Positions 7,711-16,582 of a stretch of 64,000 nt of DNA are shown here, piece by piece. The notes below the pieces were generated by a model. That model saw only the letters and a list, made by a program, of their open reading frames with translations. It was not told the DNA's origin and did not search any database. Positions within the stretch are counted from its first letter, which is position 1. The number at the start of each line of letters is the position of its first letter. Both the position numbers and the translations under genes were made by a program. The stretch is from Streptomyces fuscichromogenes. Lineage in GTDB: Bacteria > Actinomycetota > Actinomycetes > Streptomycetales > Streptomycetaceae. The stretch covers positions 62,001 through 126,000 of the forward strand of contig NZ_BMML01000015.1 of assembly GCF_014645815.1 (NCBI RefSeq), written 5' to 3'.

Positions 7711-8460
7711 TTGGACTCACCGGAAGCACCACCACCCGAAACACCACCTGCAAGACGGAAGAGCGGCCGCAGCGCCGCACTGATCGCCACCGCCGCCGTG
7801 CTCGGCGTCGTCGCGGGCACCTGTGTCGGCTACCTCGTCCAGGCCGACCGCGGGCCCACCGCTCTGCCGCCGCTCTCCCAGCCGTCCGTCGCACAGGCGA
7901 AGGGCGCCGGTCCCGAGCCGCTGTCGGCCGCCCGGGACCGGCAGGTCAAGGCCGACGGCGATCTGCGCAAGCTGCTGCTGAAGAAGCCGCGGGGCGCCCG
8001 TGCGGCGCCGTTCACGGCGGGCAGCGACGGCTGGATGAGCCTCGCCGACGACGCGGAGACGTACGACAAGCCAGCGAGCGGCTTCGCGGACCTCGTCGCC
8101 GGCGAGTTCCGGCGGGCGGCCGTCACGGACTGGCGGGAGAGCGGCACGTACATCGTGGAGGTCCGCCTGATCCAGTACCGCCAGGAGGAGACGCTCGGGG
8201 CGGCCGAGGCGGCCGGCAACGGCTACTACTGGGCCGACAAAGCCGCCGGTACGGACGGCTGGCCGATACCCGGTACCGGCGACGGCATGGCGTACGTCCA
8301 CAACAAGCCCGCGAGCAAGCCGGGTTACGTGGACGTGTACACGGCCGAGGCGCATGCGTGGCGCGGTGACATCGCCATGGAGATCTGGGTCTACGACACG
8401 AAGCCGGTCCCGAAGTCGAAGGTGATGGACCTGGCGAAGCGGCAGATGGAGCGGCTGTGA
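7711..8460 (+). CDS. Membrane-anchored hypothetical protein, paralogue 1 of 3
   Basis: TTG start preceded by GGGGGA. Protein of 249 residues: short proline-rich cytoplasmic tail, one transmembrane helix (about 22-43), then an exported domain. The segment DLRKLLLKKPRGA...SDGWMSLAD is mirrored in the third gene (DLRRLVLPAPRGA...TDGWLATKD), so the two are paralogues. No catalytic motif is recognised. It overlaps the next gene by 4 nt. The three genes probably encode interacting surface proteins. Confidence 0.82.
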   Translation: MDSPEAPPPETPPARRKSGRSAALIATAAVLGVVAGTCVGYLVQADRGPTALPPLSQPSVAQAKGAGPEPLSAARDRQVKADGDLRKLLLKKPRGARAAPFTAGSDGWMSLADDAETYDKPASGFADLVAGEFRRAAVTDWRESGTYIVEVRLIQYRQEETLGAAEAAGNGYYWADKAAGTDGWPIPGTGDGMAYVHNKPASKPGYVDVYTAEAHAWRGDIAMEIWVYDTKPVPKSKVMDLAKRQMERL

Positions 8461-9290
8461 GCGAGGAACTGTCCAGCGAGGCCGGCGGGGTCGCCGAAGT
8501 GGCCGAGGTCGGCGACACCGGCCGGTCCAGCGGACGTGACCGGCGCCGGATCGCCAGGATCGCCGGGGTCGGTGTGCTGCTCGTCGCCGTCGTCGTGGGG
8601 GTCGCCGGCACCTCCGTGAGGGTGAGCGGCGCCGACCGGGATCCGGGAGCCCCGAGCTGGGACCTGCCGAGGACCGTCAAGGAAAGGGCGAAGGAGGCGG
8701 CGGCCGGGGGAACCGGTCTGCAGGCTCTACTGCTGCCCTTCGGCACCGACGGGTTCGGGCGCGGCCCGGACATCGGGCGGTTCGGCTCCGACGCCCGGCT
8801 GTCCGGCAGCCAGGCCGGCGACCTGCGCAAGGAGTCGATCAAGGATCTGCCCCGCTCCCAGCGCACGGAGCTGGAGCGGCTGATCGACGAGCAGCAGACC
8901 AAGGGCATGGCGATGCGCAGCTACCTGAGCACCGAGGAGGCGACCAACAGCACGCTGTACGCGGCCCGTGCCTACACCGTCAGCATCGTGCTGTCACAGC
9001 TGGGCGACCAGCGGACCGTGCGGAACGTCGCCACGGCCCAGCAGGAGTTCTTCGATGCACTGAAGATCTTCCGCAAGGGCCCGGAGGTGAAGGGCCACAA
9101 GGACGCCGCCTGCTTCCTGCCGCCCGCCGACCCGGACGAGAAGCTCGACACGATGGTGTGCTCCGCGTACGTGGGCGACGTGCTGGTCAGCGCGACGGCC
9201 ACTGGCGCCAAGCCGCTGGACCAGAAGGGTGTGGCGCTGTTGCTCGGCGAGCAGCTGGACCGGATCAAGAACCCGGGAGTGGCGGTATGA
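8457..9290 (+). CDS. Membrane-anchored hypothetical protein, member 2 of 3
   Basis: GTG start within the stop of the previous gene. Protein of 277 residues: an N-terminal acidic tail, basic residues (RDRRRIARIAG), one transmembrane helix (about 39-57), then an extracytoplasmic domain with two cysteines (ACFLPPADPDEKLDTMVCSA) that could form a disulfide. Topology matches its neighbours although sequence similarity is weaker. Function unknown. Confidence 0.82.
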   Translation: MSEELSSEAGGVAEVAEVGDTGRSSGRDRRRIARIAGVGVLLVAVVVGVAGTSVRVSGADRDPGAPSWDLPRTVKERAKEAAAGGTGLQALLLPFGTDGFGRGPDIGRFGSDARLSGSQAGDLRKESIKDLPRSQRTELERLIDEQQTKGMAMRSYLSTEEATNSTLYAARAYTVSIVLSQLGDQRTVRNVATAQQEFFDALKIFRKGPEVKGHKDAACFLPPADPDEKLDTMVCSAYVGDVLVSATATGAKPLDQKGVALLLGEQLDRIKNPGVAV

Positions 9291-10168
9291 CCATGAACCA
9301 GCCCGAGCAGGCCGAGCAGCGCGTGCAGCCCGTGCAGCCTGTGCAGGCCGAGCTGCCGGAGTCTGTCGATGGCCTTCCGGGGACCGAGCCGCGGCCCGCG
9401 CAGAAAGACCGCCGTCGGCTCCGGGGTGTCCTCCGCTGGGTCTCGGCCGTCGCCGTCCTCGCGTTCGTCGGTACCGGGACGGCGTACGGCATCTCGCGCG
9501 CGGACCGGACGGACGTACCCGGCCTGGCCACGCACTCCGACGGACGCTGGGAGTACCCCACCCTGGTGAAGCCGCCGCTGCCGGCCGGCAGCCCGGCGCC
9601 GTTCGCCGAGGCCAACAAGGTGAACGCGCACTACGCCGACCTGCGCCGGCTGGTGCTGCCCGCGCCCCGGGGCGCCACCGCCGACGGCGCCCTGCGCGGT
9701 ACCGACGGCTGGCTGGCGACCAAGGACTTCCTCACGCTGTACGCCGCCAAGGCGGACCGTGCGGAGCTCGCCGGAAAGCTGGCCGACTACGGGCTCCGGC
9801 ATGTCGCGGCCCGTGGCTGGACCACCCCGGACGGTACGCACACCGGGATCTACCTGCTTCAGTTCGGCAGCGCCACACTCACCGAAAAGCTGCTGAACAC
9901 CGAGATGATCGCCCAGGACACGCCCGCCTACACGGTGCGCGGCGCCGACACCTACCTCCGGGACGAGGACTTCCCGGACGTCGCCAGGCTCAGTGACGTA
10001 CTCCTGGCCCCGTACACGGAGGACAAGCCGTACGGCGCCGAGCAGGTCCGGATGGCCTACCTGGCGGCCGGCGACACCTTCGCCGTGATCGTCCAGTCCC
10101 GCAAGGGCAGCGCCCTCGCCGTTCCCTTCGAGCAGACGGTGACCCTGCAGAGCGAACTGCTGAGCTGA
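9287..10168 (+). CDS. Membrane-anchored hypothetical protein, paralogue 3 of 3
   Basis: The ATG at 9287 overlaps the previous stop (ATGA). Protein of 293 residues with a Gln/Pro-rich tail (QPVQPVQAELPE), a transmembrane helix at about 48-66 and an exported domain homologous to the first gene of the cluster. The tight ATGA/GTGA overlaps imply co-translation and probably a complex. No enzymatic signature. Confidence 0.82.
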   Translation: MTMNQPEQAEQRVQPVQPVQAELPESVDGLPGTEPRPAQKDRRRLRGVLRWVSAVAVLAFVGTGTAYGISRADRTDVPGLATHSDGRWEYPTLVKPPLPAGSPAPFAEANKVNAHYADLRRLVLPAPRGATADGALRGTDGWLATKDFLTLYAAKADRAELAGKLADYGLRHVAARGWTTPDGTHTGIYLLQFGSATLTEKLLNTEMIAQDTPAYTVRGADTYLRDEDFPDVARLSDVLLAPYTEDKPYGAEQVRMAYLAAGDTFAVIVQSRKGSALAVPFEQTVTLQSELLS

Positions 10169-10251
10169 CCTCGCCAAGAGCCACCGGCCCCGGCCGCGTA
10201 AGCTGGGGCCCGGCTCTTGTACGTACGCCCACCCTCGCTCAAGGAGCACCC

Positions 10252-10350
10252 GTGGAAGCCTTCTTCGAAACCCTGCTGGTCCTGGTCTGCGTCGGCGTCC
10301 TCGCGTTCGCCGGGCTCACCGTGAAGAAGCTGTACCAGGGCCAGCGCTGA
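10252..10350 (+). CDS. Conserved 32-residue single-span membrane protein
   Basis: GTG start, preceded by AAGGAGC. It encodes VEAFFETLLVLVCVGVLAFA, then a short GLTVKKLYQGQR tail: one transmembrane helix followed by a basic cytoplasmic end. The clean Shine-Dalgarno site and strong codon bias support translation. It ends 29 nt before the nitrobindin-like gene and is probably cotranscribed. Function unknown. Confidence 0.75.
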   Translation: MEAFFETLLVLVCVGVLAFAGLTVKKLYQGQR

Positions 10351-10379
10351 TCCGCACCGTCGTCTAGGAAACCGCCGCC

Positions 10380-10955
10380 ATGATCGAGATTCCGTCCGAC
10401 CTGCACAAGGACCTGGTTCCGCTCGCCTTCCTGCTGGGCAGCTGGGCCGGTGCGGGTGTCCATGACTTCCCGGGCTCGGAGAAGTGCAACTTCGGCCAGG
10501 AGGTCACCTTCAGCCACGACGGACGGGACTTCCTGGAGTACCACTCCCAGACCTGGGTGCTGGACCAGGACGGGAACAAGGTCCGCCCGCTGGAGACCGA
10601 GCACGGCTTCTGGCGTATCGACGCGCACCGCAAGGTCGAGATCACGATGGTCCGCGACGGCGGCGTGATCGAGATCTGGTACGGCGAGATGGCCGACAAG
10701 AAGCCGCAGATCGACCTGGTCACGGACGCGGTGGCGCGGACCGCCTCCGCCGAGCACTACAGCGGCGGCAAGCGGCTGTACGGCTACGTCAAGAGCGACC
10801 TGATGTGGGTCGGCGAGAAGCAGACCCCCGAGGTCGAGCTGCGCCCCTACATGTCGGCCCACCTGAAGAAGGTCGTCACCCCGGAGGACGTCGAGCGCTG
10901 GGCCAAGGCCCTCCCCGACGACATGCCGGACGACGGGATCGCGTTCTTCAAGTAG
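10380..10955 (+). CDS. FABP/nitrobindin-like heme-binding protein
   Basis: Beta-barrel protein of 191 residues of the nitrobindin (DUF1794/FABP-like) family. The family signature LLGSWAGAGVHDFPG (GxWxGxG) is at about 18-32, and the conserved HSQTWVLD and ETEHGFWR strands follow. Nitrobindins bind ferric heme and act on nitrogen oxides in vitro; the in vivo role is unsettled. It lies directly upstream of nur, as I recall it does in other streptomycetes. Confidence 0.88.
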   Translation: MIEIPSDLHKDLVPLAFLLGSWAGAGVHDFPGSEKCNFGQEVTFSHDGRDFLEYHSQTWVLDQDGNKVRPLETEHGFWRIDAHRKVEITMVRDGGVIEIWYGEMADKKPQIDLVTDAVARTASAEHYSGGKRLYGYVKSDLMWVGEKQTPEVELRPYMSAHLKKVVTPEDVERWAKALPDDMPDDGIAFFK

Positions 10956-10989
10956 TTCCGAACTCCGGAAGTGGTTCTAGACTTTCGGT

Positions 10990-11451
10990 GTGGTGAGCAC
11001 CGACTGGAAGAGCGACCTCAGGCAGCGCGGCTACCGGCTGACGCCGCAGCGGCAACTCGTGCTCGAAGCCGTGGACACGCTTGAGCACGCGACCCCCGAC
11101 GACATCCTCGGCGAGGTGCGCAAGACCGCGTCGGGGGTCAACATCTCCACGGTCTACCGGACCCTGGAGCTCCTGGAGGAGCTGGGGCTGGTCAGCCATG
11201 CCCACCTCGGGCACGGTGCGCCGACGTACCACCTGGCCGACCGGCACCACCACATCCACCTGGTCTGCCGCGACTGCGAGAACGTGATCGAGGCGGACGT
11301 GGCGGTGGCCGCGGAGTTCACCGCCAAGCTGCGGCGGGAGTTCGGCTTCGAGACGGACATGAAACACTTCGCGATCTTCGGGCGTTGCAAGGACTGCGCG
11401 CTCAAGAGAGCCAAGTCGGCAACCGTCCAGAGTTCAATTACCGAGTCGTAG
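10990..11451 (+). CDS. nur: Nickel-responsive Fur-family repressor Nur
   Basis: Fur-family metalloregulator of 153 residues whose sequence matches my memory of Nur of S. coelicolor (MVSTDWKSDLRQRGYRLTPQ; double GTG start). The winged helix is at about 15-80 (NISTVYRTLELLEELGL). The metal-binding dimer domain has the HHHIH cluster (86-90), C93/C96 and C133/C136. In S. coelicolor Nur represses nickel uptake and sodF when nickel is present, derepressing sodN. No Nur box could be seen with confidence nearby. Confidence 0.93.
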   Translation: MVSTDWKSDLRQRGYRLTPQRQLVLEAVDTLEHATPDDILGEVRKTASGVNISTVYRTLELLEELGLVSHAHLGHGAPTYHLADRHHHIHLVCRDCENVIEADVAVAAEFTAKLRREFGFETDMKHFAIFGRCKDCALKRAKSATVQSSITES

Positions 11452-11461
11452 GCTTACGGAT

Positions 11462-12427
11462 ATGAAGAGCCCCCTGCTGTCCCTGCCCGGAGCCGTGTCC
11501 GCCGAGGGCGTGGACGAAGGCGTCGCCGCCCACTACGGCGACCTGTTCCGCGAGCAGCGCGCCCTCGCCGACGGCGCCGGCTTCGTCGACCTCTCGCACC
11601 GCGGGGTCGTGGCCGTCACCGGCGAGGACCGGCTGAGCTGGCTGCACCTGCTGCTCACCCAGCACGTCAGCGAGCTGCCCGTGGGCGAGGCCACCGAGGC
11701 GCTGATCCTCTCCGCGCACGGCCACATCGAGCACGCGCTGTACCTGGTCGACGACGGAACGACGGTCTGGGCGCACGTCGAGCCCGGCACCCAGGAGGCG
11801 CTGATCGCCTACCTGGAGTCGATGAAGTTCTTCTACCGGGTGGAGGTCGCCGACCGGACCGCCGACTTCGCGGTGGTCCACCTGCCGGCGGGCTCGATCG
11901 CCGAGGTGCCGGACGGCGTCGTCGTACGCGAGACGGCGTACGGCCGAGACCTCTTCCTGCCCCGTGCCGACCTGGAGTCGTACGCCGCGAAGTCGGGCCC
12001 GGCCGCCGGGCTGCTCGCCTACGAGGCGCTGCGCGTCGAGCACCACCGGCCCCGGCTCGGCTTCGAGACCGACCACCGGACCATCCCGCACGAGCTGGGC
12101 TGGATCGGCACCGCGGTGCACCTCCAGAAGGGCTGCTACCGGGGCCAGGAGACGGTGGCCCGGGTGCAGAACCTCGGCAAGCCGCCGCGCCGCCTGGTCT
12201 TCCTCCACCTGGACGGCAGCGAGGTGCACCTGCCGCCGCACGGCGCCGAGATCCGGGTGGCCGACGAGGGCGCGGACGGCCGGAAGATCGGCTTCGTGAC
12301 GACGTCGGTACGCCACTTCGAGCTGGGGCCGGTGGCCCTGGCGCTGGTCAAGCGCAACCTCCCGGCGGACGCCCGGCTGGTCGTGGGGGAGACGGCCGCG
12401 GCACAGGAAGTGATCGTCGAGCCGTAG
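11462..12427 (+). CDS. YgfZ/GcvT-family folate-binding protein
   Basis: Protein of 321 residues related to the glycine-cleavage T protein. The diagnostic YgfZ motif KGCYRGQE is present near residue 222, followed by the C-terminal barrel (PPRRLVFLHLDG). YgfZ uses folate to help assemble or repair some Fe-S enzymes, including MiaB-type enzymes, in E. coli. It starts 10 nt after nur and may be read from the same transcript. Confidence 0.9.
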   Translation: MKSPLLSLPGAVSAEGVDEGVAAHYGDLFREQRALADGAGFVDLSHRGVVAVTGEDRLSWLHLLLTQHVSELPVGEATEALILSAHGHIEHALYLVDDGTTVWAHVEPGTQEALIAYLESMKFFYRVEVADRTADFAVVHLPAGSIAEVPDGVVVRETAYGRDLFLPRADLESYAAKSGPAAGLLAYEALRVEHHRPRLGFETDHRTIPHELGWIGTAVHLQKGCYRGQETVARVQNLGKPPRRLVFLHLDGSEVHLPPHGAEIRVADEGADGRKIGFVTTSVRHFELGPVALALVKRNLPADARLVVGETAAAQEVIVEP

Positions 12428-12457
12428 CCCCGCCGCGGGACCGGTCCGGCCGGGCCC

Positions 12458-12883
12458 TCAGATCTCCAGCAGCACGGTGAACGGGCCGTCGTTCGTCAGC
12501 GACACCCGCATCTGCGCCCCGAACCGCCCGGTCGCCACGGTCGCCCCCAGCGACCGCAGCCGGGCCACCACCTCGTCCACCAGCGGCTCGGCCACCCCGC
12601 CGGGCGCCGCCGCGTTCCAGGTCGGCCGCCGCCCCTTGCGCGCGTCGCCGTACAGCGTGAACTGGCTGACGACGAGCAGGGGCGCGTCGATGTCGCTGCA
12701 CGACCTCTCGTCCGCCAGCATCCGGACCGACCAGAGTTTCCGGGCGAGTTGGGCGGCCTTCTCCTTCGTGTCGTCGTGCGTCACGCCGACGAGCACGCAC
12801 AGCCCCTCGCCCTCGATCGCGCCCACCGTCTCGCCGTCCACGACGACGCTCGCGCCGTCCACCCGCTGTACCACCGCTCGCAT
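12458..12883 (-). CDS. dtd: D-aminoacyl-tRNA deacylase
   Basis: Hydrolyses D-amino acids (and glycine mischarged on tRNA-Ala) from tRNA. Length 141 residues, typical for DTD. The start at 12883 gives the canonical MRAVVQRVDGASVVVDGE. The catalytic SQFTLYGD motif is near residue 78 and the cross-subunit loop appears as NDGPFT, where GP is the chiral-selectivity pair. It is convergent with the ygfZ-like gene. Confidence 0.95.
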   Translation of the reverse strand: MRAVVQRVDGASVVVDGETVGAIEGEGLCVLVGVTHDDTKEKAAQLARKLWSVRMLADERSCSDIDAPLLVVSQFTLYGDARKGRRPTWNAAAPGGVAEPLVDEVVARLRSLGATVATGRFGAQMRVSLTNDGPFTVLLEI

Positions 12884-13052
12884 GCCGACCATCATGCCCG
12901 GTGCCCGTACGGCCCTCGCAGGGGGCTGCCGTGGGGCACATTATTGATCCTTAACGTCCCAACTAGGGCCGTTCGGGGGCACTCGGTCACATTGCGGCCA
13001 CTTGGGGTGGCACCATGCTTCCACACACCGGTCGAGGGGACGGTAGAGGCGT

Positions 13053-13637
13053 ATGAGCACACCGAGCACCGGGCGACTGAAGACGCAGGGGACACCGAGC
13101 CTGCACCGGCCGCCCGCACAGCGCGGCGAGGACATCCCGCTGCCCGCCGAGACACCGGAGCACGACCTGGCCCACCTGAGCCTGCCCGAGCTGCGGGTCC
13201 TGCGCCGGGACGCACAGCGCGACGAGGCCGACCTGAGTTACGTACGGCGGCTGCTCCAGGGCCGTATCGACATCCTGCGCGCGGAACTGGCCCGCCGCTC
13301 CCCGGCGGGTGCCGCCTCCGTGGTGGACCGACTCCCGGAGATCCTCACGGACGCCCCGGCCCGCCACCGCTCCTCGGCCCGCCATGTCACCCTGGGCACC
13401 CCGCACAAGGAGGAGTACGGCAGGCTGGCCGCCGACATGCTGGCCGAGGTCGAACTCTCCGACCTGGAGGCCCGCACCGACACCGAGCTGACGGCGGCGA
13501 TGGGCCGCCTGGTCCGCTACGAACAGGAGGTGTCGCGGCGAAGGCAGCGCCTGCAGCGGACGGCCGACGACTCCAGCGGCGAGATCACCCGCCGCTACCG
13601 GGAGGGCGAGGCCCAGGTCGACGATCTGCTGACGTGA
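13053..13637 (+). CDS. rsiG: RsiG, c-di-GMP-dependent anti-sigma factor for WhiG
   Basis: Helical protein of 194 residues. Both copies of the RsiG signature E(X3)S(X2)R(X3)Q(X3)D are exact: E58-S62-R65-Q69-D73 and E157-S161-R164-Q168-D172. In S. venezuelae these two antiparallel helices bind a c-di-GMP dimer and sequester the sporulation sigma factor WhiG until c-di-GMP falls. The motif match makes the assignment strong. The promoter lies in the 12884-13052 interval, divergent from dtd. A stem-loop follows at 13640. Confidence 0.9.
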   Translation: MSTPSTGRLKTQGTPSLHRPPAQRGEDIPLPAETPEHDLAHLSLPELRVLRRDAQRDEADLSYVRRLLQGRIDILRAELARRSPAGAASVVDRLPEILTDAPARHRSSARHVTLGTPHKEEYGRLAADMLAEVELSDLEARTDTELTAAMGRLVRYEQEVSRRRQRLQRTADDSSGEITRRYREGEAQVDDLLT

Positions 13638-13639
13638 GG

Positions 13640-13677
13640 CGCAGCGCCCCTTTTTGGTCTTTCAGGGGCGCCGCGCT
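13640..13677 (+). terminator. Stem-loop after rsiG
   Basis: CGCCCCT and AGGGGCG arms flank a T-rich loop right after the rsiG stop. It resembles an intrinsic terminator and merges into the intergenic repeat that follows. Confidence 0.5.
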
Positions 13678-13740
13678 GTATCCGACATTGCGGCTCCGCC
13701 GCGTGGGCGCGACAAGCCCCCACCCACCCGCACCCGAAAT
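13660..13740. repeat. Interspersed intergenic repeat, family A copy 1
   Basis: Contains CCGCCGCGTGGGCGCGA (13696-13712) followed by (A)AGCCCCCAC and CACCCGCACCC. The same core recurs at 26616-26632, also between genes. I recall similar GC-rich elements dispersed in Streptomyces intergenic regions. Confidence 0.5.
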
Positions 13741-13780
13741 TCGATCGGCACCACCCCGACCCACCACCTACCGTGCTGTC

Positions 13781-15025
13781 ATGACTGACGCCGTCGAAGT
13801 CCGCCCCATAACCGAACCCGAACTCGCCGACTGGCACCGCGCCCTGTCCACCGGCTTCCTCCAGACCCCCACCCTCTCCGCCGACCAACTCGACGCCCGG
13901 CGGAGGCAGTTCGTCGCGGGCAGACTCCTCGGCGCCTTCGACGGCTCCCGCTGCGTCGCGACGTTCCGCTCCTTCGACCAGGAGCTGACCGTGGTCGGCG
14001 GCGCGACCGTCCCCGCCGACGCCGTCTCCAACGTCACCGTGACCCCCACCCACCGCCGCCGCGGCCTGCTGACCCGCATGATGAGCCAGGACCTGGCCGC
14101 GGCGAAGGAGCGCGGGGACGTGGTCGCGACCCTGATCGCCGCCGAGTACCCGATCTACGGCCGCTACGGCTTCGGCCCGGCGACCACGCTCACGGAGTGG
14201 ACGGTCGAGGTCTCGCGGGCCGGCCTGGACAAGCGCTGGTCGCGCCCCGAGGACGGCGGCCGGATCGACCTCGTCGACGGCGAGGACATCCGCAAGCTCG
14301 GTCCCGACCTGTACGAACGCTTCCGGCGCGGCACCCCGGGCGCGGTCAGCCGCAGCGACCTGTGGTGGCAGCTGCGCACCGGAGCGGTCCGCTTCGACGA
14401 GGAGTGGAAGGAGCCCTACTTCGCGGTGTACCGCTCGGCGGCCGGCGAGGTGGAGGGCATGGCGTCCTACGAGTCGGACGACAACTGGCAGGGCAAGCAG
14501 CCGTACGACACCGCGGACGTGCAGTGGCTGTTCGGCACGAGCCCGGCGGCCGAGCGCGCGCTGTGGCACTACCTGTGCTCGATCGACTGGATCACCAGGG
14601 TGAAGAGCGGCCGGCGGTCGCCGGACGACCTGCTGCCGCACTACCTGCCGGACCCGCGCGCCGCGCGGATCACCACCCAGGCGGACTGGCTGTGGGTGCG
14701 GATCCTGGACGTCGTACGGGCTCTGGAGGCACGGACGTACGACAGCGCCGGGTCGCTGGTCCTCGATGTGGTCGACCGGCAGGGGCTGGCCGGCGGCCGG
14801 TTCCGGCTGGACGCCTCCCCCGACGGCGCGTCCTGCACCCCGACCACCGACACCCCCGACATCGCCCTCGGCATCGCCGAGCTGGCGAGTGTCTGGCTCG
14901 GAGACCAGTCCGTGGCGCGGCTGCACACCCTCGGACGGGTCCAGGAAGAGCGAGTGGGCGCCGCCCGGGAGGCCGACGCCCTGCTGCGCGCGTCCGGGCG
15001 GCCTTGGTGCCCGGACATCTTCTGA
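13781..15025 (+). CDS. Eis-like GNAT N-acetyltransferase
   Basis: Protein of 414 residues with the three-part Eis architecture: an N-terminal GNAT domain (about 5-135) with the acetyl-CoA loop VTPTHRRRGLLTRMM, a central GNAT-like domain (YPIYGRYGFGPA), and a C-terminal SCP2-like domain ending in the free carboxylate PDIF. Eis proteins acetylate aminoglycosides and lysines with broad specificity. The ATG at 13781 was chosen because similarity begins there (MTDAVEVRPITEPEL). Confidence 0.88.
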   Translation: MTDAVEVRPITEPELADWHRALSTGFLQTPTLSADQLDARRRQFVAGRLLGAFDGSRCVATFRSFDQELTVVGGATVPADAVSNVTVTPTHRRRGLLTRMMSQDLAAAKERGDVVATLIAAEYPIYGRYGFGPATTLTEWTVEVSRAGLDKRWSRPEDGGRIDLVDGEDIRKLGPDLYERFRRGTPGAVSRSDLWWQLRTGAVRFDEEWKEPYFAVYRSAAGEVEGMASYESDDNWQGKQPYDTADVQWLFGTSPAAERALWHYLCSIDWITRVKSGRRSPDDLLPHYLPDPRAARITTQADWLWVRILDVVRALEARTYDSAGSLVLDVVDRQGLAGGRFRLDASPDGASCTPTTDTPDIALGIAELASVWLGDQSVARLHTLGRVQEERVGAAREADALLRASGRPWCPDIF

Positions 15026-15373
15026 GGCGGGTCTCCCTCCTCCTGGGACGGGTGCCTGAATCACCTTGTTCAGCTGTGTCTGTGCTGCTCATCCGTAGCG
15101 AGCTGTGAAGTTGTGGCTGTGCGGGTCTGCCTGTGTTCGGTTGTCGGTGTTCAGTTGTGGCTGTGCTGGCCGTGCGCCCCTGCGGCGGGCCCTGGTGGAC
15201 CGGGCTCCCGGCTCCCCTCCGGAAGGGAACCCGGATGGCCAACCGCCGAGGAAGTATGACCATGTTGCATGAGTTGGTGACCAACTCCACAGTACTTATC
15301 TCCACTTGGATGCGACTCATAACCACCTTCCCGTGAACTGCCGAAAGATGGCGGGAAGTTGTACTGTTTGTCC
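15026..15373. other. Gene-free interval upstream of devE
   Basis: No convincing gene. The first half is a TG-rich stretch with repeated GTTGTGGCTGTG-like words (15107-15170). The second half is AT-richer and carries the palindrome at 15271-15287 and the devE promoter. Confidence 0.6.
15271..15287. promoter_or_regulatory. DevA/DevE-type palindrome upstream of devE
   Basis: GAGTTGG-TGA-CCAACTC is perfect, with 7-bp arms. An identical-arm palindrome with spacer TTG occurs upstream of devA at 16594-16610. GntR-family regulators bind such sites. It lies about 87 bp before the devE start. Confidence 0.6.
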
Positions 15374-16288
15374 GTGGACCCGGAACTCGCCTCCGTCAAT
15401 GGACGGAAGAGGTCACAGCGGCCTCAGGCGTCACACCGCGAGGTGGCCGACGAACTGCGCACCCGGATCAGGTCCGGGGTGCTGCGGCCGGGCCAGCGCA
15501 TGCCCACGCAGGCCAAGCTGGCCGACGAGTTCGGCGTGGAGCGGGGGGCCGTGCGGCAGGCGCTGCGCATTCTGCAGTCGGAGCACCTGCTCACCAACGT
15601 CTCGAAGGGCGCTCCGGCGACGGTGGCCCCGGAGCCGGCCCCGGCACGGCTCGCGGTGGGCCCGGAGGCGCCGCCGCAGCCGACCATGGTGGCCCTGACC
15701 CCGCGCATAGAGGCGGCCTTCGCGGCCTCGCACGTGAAGATCGACGCCCTCTGCCTGACCTCGGTCTCGCTCAACCTCGCGCTCGGCGGGCCGTTGCGGC
15801 TCATCCACGCGGGGCGGCTGGAACCGGCCAAGATCGACGTCCGGGTGCTGCTGCCGAGCCGGAACATCGACCTCGCGTTCCCGACGGCGGTGTCGGCCGA
15901 CGCCTCGGCCGAGGACGCGGTGCACGACCGCTGGCTGGCCCAGCGCAACGCGCAGGGACAGGTGCTGCGGCACAACCTGCTGGCGCTGCGCGCCACGCAC
16001 GGCATCGACGTCCAGGTCGCCTTCCGGGCGCTGCCGTTCACCCCGCCGGTCAAGCTGTATTTGCTCAACGGCGCGGAGGCGCTGCTCGCGTACTACACGC
16101 TGGGGCGCCATGAGCGGGAGATCGACCACGAGCACCTCCAGACGTACGACGCCGAGGGCACGCGGTCGATGCTCTTCGCCTTCGAACAGGGCGCGGGGCT
16201 GCGGGACACCACGTTCGTGGACCAGTCCCACCGGTGGTTCAACGCCCTGTGGCAGACGATCAGTTCGGAGCTGGAGCTGACGTCCTAG
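15374..16288 (+). CDS. devE: DevE, GntR-like regulator (DevA paralogue)
   Basis: DevA-like GntR protein of 304 residues. The winged helix-turn-helix is at about 15-85 (GQRMPTQAKLADEFGVERGA). A large C-terminal effector domain shares long blocks with DevA (RVLLPSRNIDLAFPTAV, FRALPFTPPVKLYLLNGAEA). DevE is known in S. coelicolor as a developmental duplicate of DevA with a distinct role in sporulation. GTG at 15374 is preferred. The order devE, small membrane gene, devA, devB is the one described for streptomycetes. Confidence 0.9.
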   Translation: MDPELASVNGRKRSQRPQASHREVADELRTRIRSGVLRPGQRMPTQAKLADEFGVERGAVRQALRILQSEHLLTNVSKGAPATVAPEPAPARLAVGPEAPPQPTMVALTPRIEAAFAASHVKIDALCLTSVSLNLALGGPLRLIHAGRLEPAKIDVRVLLPSRNIDLAFPTAVSADASAEDAVHDRWLAQRNAQGQVLRHNLLALRATHGIDVQVAFRALPFTPPVKLYLLNGAEALLAYYTLGRHEREIDHEHLQTYDAEGTRSMLFAFEQGAGLRDTTFVDQSHRWFNALWQTISSELELTS

Positions 16289-16353
16289 AAACTGTCGGGC
16301 AGGCTCTGGAACTGTCGGGCAGGCCCTGGGTCCTGCCGCGCACCGCCGGGTCC

Positions 16354-16545
16354 TCAGAGTGCGGGTCCGGCGAGCATCAGCGCCAGCAGGACGGCGCCGG
16401 CGGAGCTGAACGCCGGGCTCTTGGCCTTGATCCCCACGGTGAGCAACAACAGGCCGATAATGCCAGTGGCACCGTACTTCGACTGGACGATCTGTTCGAA
16501 GCCGACGACGAAGACGGCGGAGAGGAGAGCGAGTGCGGCAGGCAT
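16354..16545 (-). CDS. Small membrane protein between devE and devA
   Basis: Protein of 63 residues from the start at 16545 (MPAALALLSAVFVVGFEQIV), chosen because GGGGGG lies about 8 nt upstream; an ATG at 16560 would add five residues. Two hydrophobic helices (about 3-20 and 26-60) make up nearly the whole chain. It is divergent from devA and shares its operator region, so DevA may control it. Function unknown. Confidence 0.75.
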   Translation of the reverse strand: MPAALALLSAVFVVGFEQIVQSKYGATGIIGLLLLTVGIKAKSPAFSSAGAVLLALMLAGPAL

Positions 16546-16582
16546 GGTGGTTCCCCCCATCGGTCGGGAAGCAGAGCTTCCG

